Shown one piece after another: positions 9,624 through 18,058 of a stretch of 64,000 nt of DNA. Source of the stretch: Ostreococcus mediterraneus (lineage: Eukaryota; Chlorophyta; Mamiellophyceae; Mamiellales; Bathycoccaceae). The notes under the pieces were generated by a model that had not been told where the DNA came from, did not search any database, and saw nothing but the letters and a program-made list of their open reading frames with translations. The translations under genes were made by a program, and so were the position numbers. Where the stretch lies: positions 280,817 through 344,816 of the forward strand of contig WMKK01000014.1 of the NCBI GenBank assembly GCA_012295225.1. The letters run 5' to 3'. Within the stretch, counting starts at the first letter, position 1; each line of letters starts with the position of its first letter.

Positions 9624-11132
9624 ATGAGCGTCACGCGCGCGCGTCGAAAAGTGACTCTTGGTCGCTCGCGCGCGTCTTTACTGTTGAGAGCTCTAATCAT
9701 CAATTTTTTAACTATCACATCTTCCTCGTGGGCTATGCGCGCTTTCGTTGGTCACTACTTTGATAAAGATGGTTCGCTGAGTTGGCTTGAGTTTGTGGTT
9801 GCAATATATTTGACTGAACAGGCGCGAAATGGGCGCATGCCGCCACCATCGCTGCCTGCGGGCCAATTTCCGCCGTTTAGCATGACTGCCGGCGCGTCCG
9901 TTTCGGCGCAACCGCAGCCGGAACCGCAGCAACCTGCCGCACCAATCTATCAGCCGCAAGCGTCGTTCCAAACGACAGCGACTGGTCTGATGACTCAGGA
10001 TGCCGCGCGTGCGCAATTACAACATGTGATGACGTCCGCACCGCGCGCTGCGGAGGCAACTGAGGAGTACACATACCGCGGACCAGTGGCAAACGTCGCC
10101 GCCATGCCAGAACAAGACCAAGAGCTCGCCGCGCGCGTCAGGGCGAATGCTGAAAGCAACGACCGTGAGTTATGGGAAAGCGAAATGGCCGAGCGGCAAA
10201 ACAAACTCAGCGCTGCTGCGGCGCAAGAAGTCTTGTCTAACTTGGCGATTTTCACGCGCAAATGTGAAGCCGATTTGACTGAAGCGTCTTATCGCGCGCA
10301 AGCCGCTGAAGCCGAAGTTAAGGATATTAAAGCTAAGTGCGAACGAATGCAAGGCATGGTGCAAAATATAATCGATCAAATGGGCGAGCCGATGCATCGT
10401 ATTGAAGAGGCAAAAAAAGAGTATGATGCGTTGAGCGTGCGGTACAAGGAGCTCGAAGAACGTCACGCCGAGCTAGTGGCGCCGGCATCGAGTGGGACGT
10501 CTGCCGTCGAGCAAAACCTGGTCGATATGCGAGAGAAGGTGCGCGCGAAAACCATTGCGGTTGAGACCGAAGAGGCTAGATTGAGAGCGGGTGCGTTTGC
10601 GTCATCTACTGCCGCCGCGCAACAATCATCGCTGGAAACCAAGCGTCAAGACATCGCGCTCGCCGAGCACCAGCGTTCGTCATCCTTCTTCGACGTGAGC
10701 GCGCCAGTGCCGCCGCGCGAGCGAGCGCCTGTCGCAATGAGTCCCGGCACGAAGGATGGTAGAGAATCATTCGACGCCTGGGACAACTGGGCCACGACAT
10801 CGCGTGCGGAAAAAAACACGATGGCAACGGCGACGGCGACGCCGCATCGTCGCTTCCCGTCTGAAATCCCCGCCGTCGCCGCCGCGCTCGGCATCCCCAG
10901 CGACACTGGCGGTGGCGGATTTTTTGACAGTCTCGATGATGACTCTGATCCCTTCGGTGATGACTCTGATCCCTTCGGTGATCCCTTCGATGATGACTCT
11001 GATCCCTTCGCTGGATCAAAAATTATCCTCCACGTTGAAGAACAAGGCGAACGACGCTACGTTGAACATTACATTCCGTACGCGAAAGCCATCGGCGCGC
11101 ACGCCATCGTGCACGACCCATTCGTGGCTTGA
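9624..11132 (+). CDS. Eps15-like endocytic adaptor with half EH domain and DPF motifs
   Basis: The likely role is clathrin-mediated endocytosis. Near the N terminus the segment YFDKDGSLSWLEFVVAIYLT, ending in PPPSLP, is the second EF-hand and closing helix of an EH domain; the first half of the domain is absent. A Pro/Gln-rich linker follows, then a coiled coil over about residues 180-330. The C terminus has four DPF motifs in a repeated acidic stretch and a fifth in the last residues (HDPFVA). DPF motifs bind the AP-2 alpha ear in Eps15. The start is uncertain: 9624 is the first ATG, but the missing EH half suggests a lost or unseen exon. The 3' end overlaps the convergent methyltransferase gene by 64 bp. 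Confidence 0.7.
   Translation: MSVTRARRKVTLGRSRASLLLRALIINFLTITSSSWAMRAFVGHYFDKDGSLSWLEFVVAIYLTEQARNGRMPPPSLPAGQFPPFSMTAGASVSAQPQPEPQQPAAPIYQPQASFQTTATGLMTQDAARAQLQHVMTSAPRAAEATEEYTYRGPVANVAAMPEQDQELAARVRANAESNDRELWESEMAERQNKLSAAAAQEVLSNLAIFTRKCEADLTEASYRAQAAEAEVKDIKAKCERMQGMVQNIIDQMGEPMHRIEEAKKEYDALSVRYKELEERHAELVAPASSGTSAVEQNLVDMREKVRAKTIAVETEEARLRAGAFASSTAAAQQSSLETKRQDIALAEHQRSSSFFDVSAPVPPRERAPVAMSPGTKDGRESFDAWDNWATTSRAEKNTMATATATPHRRFPSEIPAVAAALGIPSDTGGGGFFDSLDDDSDPFGDDSDPFGDPFDDDSDPFAGSKIILHVEEQGERRYVEHYIPYAKAIGAHAIVHDPFVA
10932..11010 (+). repeat. Short tandem repeat coding for DSDPFG motifs
   Basis: Three imperfect copies of a unit of about 21 bp built on gatgactctgatcccttcg. They code for the acidic DPF repeats of the Eps15-like protein. 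The unit length is a multiple of three, so copy-number change keeps the frame. Confidence 0.85.
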
Positions 11133-12784
11133 AACATTTGATTTGGACCAACATTTAGGGTACGCCACACGAACTCGTCGCCGTTGCCGTATGTCGCGGC
11201 AAGATAGGGCGCGACGCCGCTGTTGAGTATATGATCGACGAGAGGTACAGGCACACGTCCGAGCACCCACGCCGGAAGCCCTGCGGCTACGCATGGGTGG
11301 TTTCCACCGCACTTGATCAAATCACACGGACTTCTCTTCGGCGCGCAAGGCGCCTTGAAACCTCCATTGGCGCGAAGCGTGGCGCCAAGCGCGCAAGAGA
11401 CGAACAAATCCGTCCTTTTGCGATATTCAAACCCATATTTGCAATACGTAACGGTGAAACGCTCGTAGTCGATGGTATTACCCACCGTATCCATTCTGTT
11501 TCGAAGCTCGGCGGATGGATTCTCTAGAACCCAGCACAGCGCCGCCGCCGCGCGGATGAAATCGAGCGTGACGCGCACGTACGTATCCGCGAGCTCGAGC
11601 ACAGACTTTGCAAACTCGGGACCTTTTTTCGCGAATTCACTTCGGCGTTGTGGTGAATATCCTTCGCACGGCGGCGAAGCCCACACGAACGCACCTGGTG
11701 GGACAAATACGTAATTCATCGTTCTGATATCCGTCACGACGACGGTGACGCGCGGATGGCGTCTCGCCGCGTCGCATACGATGCGCCCGCGCCATTCGAA
11801 CATATAAATGCGACCTAAAGATGGAAAACGATTCGCGATTTGCACCGAAATTTCACCCACGCCGCCAAAGAGCTCGTACGCCGCGGCTGGAGCATCTTTG
11901 GGTAACGGTGCCGACGCCCGCGTGCTCGGCACTTCAAAGACGCCTCGCTGTTTGCGGCATTGAACATTCGCACGCTCTCGCCCTCGAGCTCGCGTTTTGT
12001 TATCGGCACACAGCAGACGCTCCATGTCGAGTAGCTCGCCGTGCATGACGTCCTCGTCATCCAGCGGATCGGAGCGCCACACGAGTCGATACGGCATGAG
12101 CGGATATACGCAAATCGACGCGTCGTACGACGTCACCAGAAAGCCGCAAGTGGATCTGGACTCTCGTGCGAACGAGAAAAAGATTTCATTTGTTGCTGTC
12201 CGCCAATCCAAAGGTGCGGATGGTACGAATTGCGCGAGACGCGCACGGGCGTAATCATATCGTTGTTTGGCTGACTTTGTCTCCTCGCTGAGAACTCGTC
12301 GCGTCGTCTTACCGAGAATAAAGTCGTGGAGCGCCACGACACACCGCGTCTCGCGCGCGGTGCGAGGATGTCTATATATCATGACGAGCTCGAGTGTCTT
12401 CTCAGCCTCGTGCGGCGTGCTCCTCACCTCTATACCCGCTACGTAGACGCCGCCGCGCGCCTCGTCTCGCGCGCGACGGCGCGCAGCGCACAGCGAACCG
12501 TCGTGTCCACGACACGCGCCAATGGCATCGAGTTCACAGCAGCACCCGTACTGCGCCGCACGCGCGATGCATCGCCGCACGCAGGGCGAGGACGAGGTCG
12601 ACGCGTCCTCGGTGGCGGCGCCGAAGGCCACCCCAACAGTTCGTCCGCGCTTAGCTTCCCTCTCGCCACCGTTCGTGCTCGCATCACCTCGCGACTCTAG
12701 CGCGCGTTTTCTATCGGCGATCACGCGGCGTGCATCTTGTAAATAAACACGTTTGTTTCGCACCCACGCCCGTGCGAACGGCAT
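11069..12784 (-). CDS. Cytosine-5 DNA methyltransferase-like protein, phage-type
   Basis: A 571-aa protein. The C-terminal half has C5-methyltransferase marks: SAM-binding motif I (YELFGGVGEISVQI), an acidic residue after the next strand (MFEWRG), motif IV with the catalytic Pro-Cys in ASPPCEGYSP, and ENPSAELRNR where classical enzymes have ENV. It continues YCKYGFEYRKRTDLFVS, a pattern I associate with phage and giant-virus C5-like enzymes more than with DNMT1/CMT/DRM. The N-terminal 280 residues hold a Cys-rich cluster (about 70-100) and a possible BAH-like region; neither is certain. The start at 12784 is an ATG. Function as an active cytosine methylase is inferred from the intact Pro-Cys. 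Confidence 0.72.
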   Translation of the reverse strand: MPFARAWVRNKRVYLQDARRVIADRKRALESRGDASTNGGEREAKRGRTVGVAFGAATEDASTSSSPCVRRCIARAAQYGCCCELDAIGACRGHDGSLCAARRRARDEARGGVYVAGIEVRSTPHEAEKTLELVMIYRHPRTARETRCVVALHDFILGKTTRRVLSEETKSAKQRYDYARARLAQFVPSAPLDWRTATNEIFFSFARESRSTCGFLVTSYDASICVYPLMPYRLVWRSDPLDDEDVMHGELLDMERLLCADNKTRARGRERANVQCRKQRGVFEVPSTRASAPLPKDAPAAAYELFGGVGEISVQIANRFPSLGRIYMFEWRGRIVCDAARRHPRVTVVVTDIRTMNYVFVPPGAFVWASPPCEGYSPQRRSEFAKKGPEFAKSVLELADTYVRVTLDFIRAAAALCWVLENPSAELRNRMDTVGNTIDYERFTVTYCKYGFEYRKRTDLFVSCALGATLRANGGFKAPCAPKRSPCDLIKCGGNHPCVAAGLPAWVLGRVPVPLVDHILNSGVAPYLAATYGNGDEFVWRTLNVGPNQMFQATNGSCTMACAPMAFAYGM

Positions 12785-12840
12785 CGTGCGCGTCGACTAA
12801 TGCAGGCGACGCGTCCTGCTAGGACCGATGCGTGCGCATC

Positions 12841-13160
12841 GCCCACACTCGTCGACGCGCGACGCCGACACCGGCGCACAGAGCCGAGCCGCGTATGGCG
12901 AGAAATCACCGCCCGCGATGATCTCGTCGCATCGGTCGACGTTGCGTTGCGCGCGCGGCGGCCGTACGGCGGTTTTCACGCGCAGGGGGGTCGCACGTGG
13001 CACGATTTTCACCCATTTCCACGCGACGCGTCGCGTGGAGCTGCGCGTGACGGCGTGGCGCCGAGAGGCGCGTGATACTCGATGACGCGCTTCGTCCAAC
13101 CCGTGCTTCAAGTCGGCGATAGCCTGAACGGACGCGTCGAGAGCGTCATTCGAACGCGTC
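12841..13160 (+). repeat. Dispersed repeat, copy A
   Basis: Colinear, diverged similarity to 63125-63440 in the same orientation. Shared blocks in order include atggcgaga, a cggcggttttc block about 71 bp later, and a cgcgtcgagagcgtc block about 168 bp after that (72 and 164 bp in the other copy). Confidence 0.6.
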
Positions 13161-13188
13161 GATCGCCCCGACTCGAATGACGCTCTCG
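13138..13188. repeat. Perfect 16-bp inverted repeat (hairpin)
   Basis: Arms 13138-13153 (cgagagcgtcattcga) and 13173-13188 are exact reverse complements, separated by 19 bp. It sits at the end of the dispersed repeat. In the other copy the left arm is largely kept but the right arm has decayed. Confidence 0.85.
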
Positions 13189-13810
13189 GCGAGTCCAGAG
13201 CGCGGTTCCGTCGCGCGCTCGAAGAAGTTGGCGAATCGCGTCGCTCACGTACCCGCAAAATCGTCGTCGCCTCCCGTTTTATTCGCTTTCGTTGCCGCGG
13301 CGCGGTTCGGCGCGAAGGAGAGTCCTTGGAAGTGCGCGTTGGGTGTTACTCTGTGGCAAGTCTCGGTCGATGGCGCGCGAGAAAAAAGTCAACGAAGCGT
13401 TACGTCCGAGACGCAGCACGCGCGCACGCACGCAGCGCACGGCGTCACATATCGACGTGTTGTGTTTAACGGCGCGTACCACAAAGCAAAGGTAAAAAAA
13501 AGCTTCGTTCGTGTCGCTCGCGCGTCTCGGCGCTGCGCGCGTCGCGTCGCATCGAACGCCGCACGATGGATTCATGAGATCGCGTCGAAAACGCCCAGAA
13601 GGACTGCTGAGACTAACCGTGATGTCGCTTTCGTTGCAGTGAACGACGCGAACGCGAAGTTTTGAAGCGGGAACGAAGAATCAAAGAGAACGTGCCAAGA
13701 GGCGAGGTCGGACCGGGTGTCAATAGCCTGGTTACCACCCCGAAGCTCGTGAGGCGCGTACTCTGCGGTTTGACGTAAACGCCGAAGAGCGGAGCGAAAG
13801 CGCAAGCAAA

Positions 13811-13890
13811 CAAAAAAAAACAAAAAAAAACAAAAAAAAACAAAAAAAAACAAAAAAAAACAAAAAAAAACAAAAAAAAACAAAAAAAAA
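13811..13890 (+). repeat. Eight perfect copies of the decamer CAAAAAAAAA
   Basis: Exactly eight tandem units of one C and nine A, 80 bp in all, in a GC-rich surround. The array gives long Phe-rich open frames on the minus strand that are not genes. Such a poly(dA:dT) tract is expected to disfavour nucleosomes, and the 10-bp period matches the DNA helical repeat. Confidence 0.97.
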
Positions 13891-13913
13891 GAAACGCGCG
13901 CGGGAGGCGAGTA

Positions 13914-13960
13914 GGCGGTGAGTGAGGGTGTACTTGACGCGCGCGGGGGCGGCGTTGAAC
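13914..13960 (+). repeat. 47-bp direct repeat, copy 1
   Basis: Identical to 14104-14150, 190 bp downstream. It begins ggcggtgagtgagggtgtac and ends ggcgttgaac. The pair brackets the region just upstream of the OTU gene start. Confidence 0.93.
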
Positions 13961-14103
13961 AACGCGTTCGAAGACGGTCAAGGATAGCATTCGACATCCG
14001 AGGACAACGAACGAGTGGCGACGAGCGGAGGAGGAGTTTGTGAGTGTTGTTGGCTCGAAACGGCGACGGCGACGCAAACCGACGAAGAGGAAGTCGGCGA
14101 GTC

Positions 14104-14150
14104 GGCGGTGAGTGAGGGTGTACTTGACGCGCGCGGGGGCGGCGTTGAAC
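14104..14150 (+). repeat. 47-bp direct repeat, copy 2
   Basis: Exact second copy of 13914-13960. It ends 33 bp before the ATG of the OTU-domain gene, so the duplicated unit may include its promoter or 5' UTR. Confidence 0.93.
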
Positions 14151-14182
14151 GAACGCGCAGGGCGAGAGAATCCCTCTTCTTC

Positions 14183-17100
14183 ATGGCAACCTTCGCATCA
14201 AGCGAGGACGTCAAAGTCGACGACTCAACAGTCTCGATTGGTGATAGCGTTTACGATGTCGTAGACGTCGGCGGCGAGGGTGATTGCCTATTCCGATGCC
14301 TCGCGCATATCGCTTTGAATGACGAAGAACGACACGGCGAGGTTAGAGCGCGTATAACGTCGGAGATGGCGAGCAATCCCGCGCGGTACGCGGCTTTTAT
14401 TACGACAGATCGCAGTGTCAGTGAGCGAGTCGAGCGTATGGCGAAGCGTGGGGAATGGGGCGACGAGATAGAAATCGTCGCTTTTTGCTATGCGTATAGA
14501 GCAAGCATCGGCGTAGTGACGCGCGGCGAATTGGTCGACAATCCAGCGCCACCGAGGCTGCAGAGATATAAGCCCGAATCGTCTGCAAACGGTGAACCTC
14601 CGACCGTGACTGGTTACCTCTACCATGCACAGCTGCATTACCAGGTGTTACTCGCGCGAAGTCAAGGACGAAGACGAAGACGAAGACGAAGACGAGGAAA
14701 ACGGCGCCGCAAACGAGCGGAAAAATCCAACGGCGCGACGCCGTCGCCGCCAGGCGCGTCGCATCCGAATGGAGATATGTCCGGGCTCAGCTCAACATCC
14801 CCGTTGAGCCCGCAGAAGCGCCGGGAAAAGCCTCGCAAAACACCATCATCATCGTTGAAGACACCCGCGATCGAGGAAAATCATGCGCCACGTCGCTTGA
14901 ACGGCATGCTCAGCCAAATGTCCATATCGGACACCAACGGAGGTTCGAACGGAGGTCCAAATGGAGGTTCGGACTTCGAGCGCGACGAGTTGCCGAAAAT
15001 GTTGATGGAACGACAACCGGAGGCGCTACTCGACACTGACGCGATATTATCGCTCATAATAGCCGAAGACGTGGACGTGGACGATGACGAGGATGCCGAA
15101 GACGAGGTTGATGAGGAAGGCTTGTCTCGTATGGCGCGCATGCGTTTGTATGACGCGAGCACCGAACGCGGCGACGGCGCTGGCGACGAGGTCGAAATAT
15201 CCGACGATGAAGACGCTGACGAAAAAGATGCCGCAAAAGACGATTTCGAGGCCGACGCGCGGTCGCGATTGGGTAAGCAACCGTACCAACTGTATTTTAA
15301 GAAGCGTAAAAGTAAAGAGATTGGTGTTGCACGCAAGATTAGCTCTAATTTTTACCCGCGACAAAGCGCCTCGGCAGAAGAGGCGACGTATTTGCGTTCA
15401 CTGCTCGAAGGAAACTCAACCGTGACGAATCGTGCGAAGAATACTCTATTACGCATCATTTCGGAAGACGCGTATCGAGGCACAGGCCCGGTAGCGGCAT
15501 ACGTCAGAAAAGCAGGAGGAACATCTCGATTCTTGTCGTTTCTAGTCGAACATTGCCCCATGTGGCCGCCGTGGATTTTCGGAGTCAGGACCAAGAATCC
15601 TTCGATGGTTCTCGACGAGATGGTGACGGATGGGACCATTCGGTGGTCGGGTGATGGACGACCATTGCTGGCAAAAGAGGAAGTCACCGACTTGTCGTCA
15701 ATGCAAACGACGATCAAAGTTGCGCGAGAAGTTCTCATGAGTTTCCAAAATGGAAAAGCGAAGCGCGAGATGAAAAAAGAGGCAATATCGGCGATCGAGT
15801 CAAGGTTACAGGCGGCGTGTCCCGACGACTTTTTAATCCCCGGCGCTGCGTATGTTATCGCGTACGGTCACGACTGCGCCGACGCTAACGCGGGTCAGTC
15901 GCTCGCCAGGTACCCGTACGTCGGGCAAACGACGCGACTGGGTGCTCGAATCGGTCAACATCTCGCTGGCGTCGAAGGCTGCTGGCGATTGTACCCGCAA
16001 GGGTCTACAAGAGATCAGCCTCACGTGTATGGCAAGCTGCACGCACACGCGAACCTCGACATACGCACGCACGATGAAAGGGATGAATTTTCACGAGATG
16101 CTGCGGATCATGCCACGTCCAAGAAAGACAAGAGAAGAGAGACAAAGATTAGGCGCCAGCGGCGTCACATTCTCGTACAGGAACGCCACTTCATCGTGTG
16201 CACGGCGGGTGTGTTCGTCGAATCCGCTCAGAGAGACATTGTAAACGCGTACGTGAATCACTGTCGTGAAATGGCGAGTGGCGACGAAGGCGAAGACGCC
16301 GCCGCATCGCCAACTGTAGACGACTGTGTTCGTTTTATGGGATGTTTAAAATGGATACGAGAGATTTTCGAAACGATGGCGCTCAAGTCTCTTCACGCGC
16401 TTGACCCAAATAGAGGTTTGAACTCTTCCCCACCAGGCGAACCGTTCCGGTGGAGAGCGCAGCGCNGGGAAGACAAGNNNCCTTGGACAGACGAAGAAGA
16501 CAAGACTGTCTTGAAGATGTTCATGAACAACTCCACTGCGAGGGGTCGCATGTACACAAGTGGCGCGGCGAGGAACATGGTGGCAGACATGCTTCGTCAC
16601 ACTGGCACGCGGCGGTCGTACAACGCCATCGAAGCGCGATTTAGATGCTTGTATCTCCAAGCTGCACGCACGCCAGAGCGCGAACGTTCGCGCTTTCAAC
16701 GCGATGTCATAGTGACGTACGTGCAATTTCATCCGAGTCCAGAACAGGTTCTAGACGAGGTCATTCGCAAGGTTCGTATACTGGCAGAACTTTTGGACAA
16801 TCGAATCCGCGAAGGGAAGGAGATTGTAATTTTCGACCGAAGGGAAACGTTTCAAATTCCAAATTGGTCAAAACCGGGCGCCGCCGCCAAAGATGTTAAT
16901 CCATACAATTGGTGTTGCAAGTTTATGACCAAAAAACGCAATGATGGATCGACGCGCGAGGAGAGGCTGCGCAAATATGCAGGTGACGACCCCAAAATCA
17001 TCGAACCACTCGACAAAGTGTTGTCGAAAATGCCATCGGCCAGCAATACTGCAATCGAAGACATTCGCAAGGTTCGTTTACTGGCAGAANNNNNNNNNNN

Positions 17101-17736
17101 NNNNNNNNNNNNNNNNNNNNNNNNNNNNNNNNNNNNNNNNNNNNNNNNNNNNNNNNNNNNNNNNNNNNNNNNNNNNNNNNNNNNNNNNNNNNNNNNNNNN
17201 NNNNNNNNNNNNNNNNNNNNNNNNNNNNNNNNNNNNNNNNNNNNNNNNNNNNNNNNNNNNNNNNNNNNNNNNNNNNNNNNNNNNNNNNNNNNNNNNNNNN
17301 NNNNNNNNNNNNNNNNNNNNNNNNNNNNNNNNNNNNNNNNNNNNNNNNNNNNNNNNNNNNNNNNNNNNNNNNNNNNNNNNNNNNNNNNNNNNNNNNNNNN
17401 NNNNNNNNNNNNNNNNNNNNNNNNNNNNNNNNNNNNNNNNNNNNNNNNNNNNNNNNNNNNNNNNNNNNNNNNNNNNNNNNNNNNNNNNNNNNNNNNNNNN
17501 NNNNNNNNNNNNNNNNNNNNNNNNNNNNNNNNNNNNNNNNNNNNNNNNNNNNNNNNNNNNNNNNNNNNNNNNNNNNNNNNNNNNNNNNNNNNNNNNNNNN
17601 NNNNNNNNNNNNNNCCGAGGATGGATCGACGCGCGAGGAGAGGCTGCGCAAATATGCAGGTGACAACCCCGAAATCAACGAACTACTCGACAAAGTGTTG
17701 TCGAAAATGAGTATTTACAGGAATAGGCAAAGATGA
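14183..17736 (+). CDS. Large OTU-protease / GIY-YIG-like / Myb-like protein with 3' tandem repeats (interrupted by gap)
   Basis: Multi-domain protein, 969 residues up to the assembly gap. It begins with an OTU cysteine-protease domain (about 22-160): Cys35 in GEGDCLFRCL, WGDEIEIVAF, and His152 in LHYQVLL. An Arg-rich run and a Ser/Asp/Glu-rich linker follow. A GIY-YIG-like nuclease segment lies at about 553-640 (AAYVIAYG, then YVGQTTRLGARIGQHL). A Myb/SANT-like segment (PWTDEEDKTVLKMF, later YNAIEARFR) is at about 767-826. The last part is a repeat of about 100 aa starting IRKVR-LAE. The frame that continues to 17710 after the gap is wrong: the repeat shows the true frame ends with TGA at 17734-17736. 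I chose the ATG at 14183 because the longer frame begins with GTG. OTU suggests deubiquitination; the whole protein's role is unknown. Confidence 0.68.
16466..16481. other. Ambiguous bases in the OTU gene
   Basis: One N at 16466 and three at 16479-16481 fall just before the Myb-like segment. They make a few residues unreadable but keep the frame. Confidence 0.95.
16763..17089 (+). repeat. Coding repeat of about 300 bp entering the gap
   Basis: The segment beginning attcgcaaggttcgtatact at 16763 recurs at 17063, 300 bp later, just before the gap. The block from gatggatcgacgcgcgagga at 16943 recurs at 17620 after the gap. This indicates tandem units of about 300 bp (100 aa) that the assembly could not span. 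Confidence 0.82.
17090..17614. other. Assembly gap (525 N)
   Basis: A run of 525 N inside the tandem-repeat part of the OTU gene. The frame of the repeat before the gap and after it differs by one base, so the true missing length is not a multiple of three. The figure of 525 is therefore an estimate or the assembly is collapsed. Confidence 0.97.
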
Positions 17737-18058
17737 AGACGAAGATATGCGTTTTTAAATCACGGGAATGAGTTCCCAGCCAACCGCGATGCGTAACTCC
17801 TCGGCGTGGCTGAGCGTACTTGTCCACCAGATGGATTGAGCTTCACTTTGAGCGTGCGGCCATCGACAACCTTGGTGACGAGACATCCGCGAATGTGCGG
17901 GCCGTGAAACGTGTGCATGGGTGCGTGTAGTTGGTGTGCTTTGTCGTGCGTGATTCAATGTTTGTTCGCGTGTGCGTGTGCGTGCGCGAGTGAGGCTTGA
18001 GAGCGTCAAATTGTGACGTCCCGCTCTCTCGGCGTCGGACGGTGCGACGACATAGGCA
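17737..18058. other. Intergenic interval with a possible small reading frame
   Basis: This 322-bp stretch between two convergent genes contains nothing certain. Its AT/GT-rich part (about 17925-17990) is low complexity. A short minus-strand frame at 17760-17918 is listed separately. Confidence 0.5.
17760..17918 (-). CDS. Possible small protein or gene remnant (52 aa)
   Basis: An ATG-started frame of 52 aa whose first half (RGCLVTKVVDGRTLKVKL) reads like real protein. It resembles the first strands of a staphylococcal-nuclease-like fold, where VVDGDTLKV is usual. The second half degrades; the neighbouring frame reads EELRIAVGWELIP before its own stop. A frameshift, a tiny intron or a pseudogene would explain this. 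Weak call. Confidence 0.22.
   Translation of the reverse strand: MHTFHGPHIRGCLVTKVVDGRTLKVKLNPSGGQVRSATPRSYASRLAGNSFP

Larger units (their letters stand above)
12785..14182. other. Gene-poor, repeat-rich interval
   Basis: There is no convincing gene in about 1.4 kb. It holds one copy of a dispersed repeat (about 12841-13160), a perfect 16-bp inverted repeat, an A9C decamer array and the first copy of a 47-bp direct repeat. Several open frames on both strands are Arg/Ser rich and look like GC-driven noise. It lies between the methyltransferase start and the OTU-protein start, so it must also contain both promoters. Confidence 0.6.

Noticed and set aside
12797-13258. A 153-aa minus-strand frame upstream of the methyltransferase
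   Set aside because: Starts with TTG and overlaps the dispersed repeat; kept only as part of that repeat's description.
13177-13665. A 162-aa plus-strand open frame in the repeat-rich interval
   Set aside because: Arg/Ser/Ala-rich, starts inside an inverted-repeat arm, no motif; typical of GC-driven noise.
13811-13890. CRISPR-like regular array
   Set aside because: A plain decamer tandem repeat with no spacers; also a eukaryotic genome.
13572-14077. Phe-rich minus-strand open frames
   Set aside because: They are the translation of the A9C decamer array (TTTTTTTTTG), not genes.
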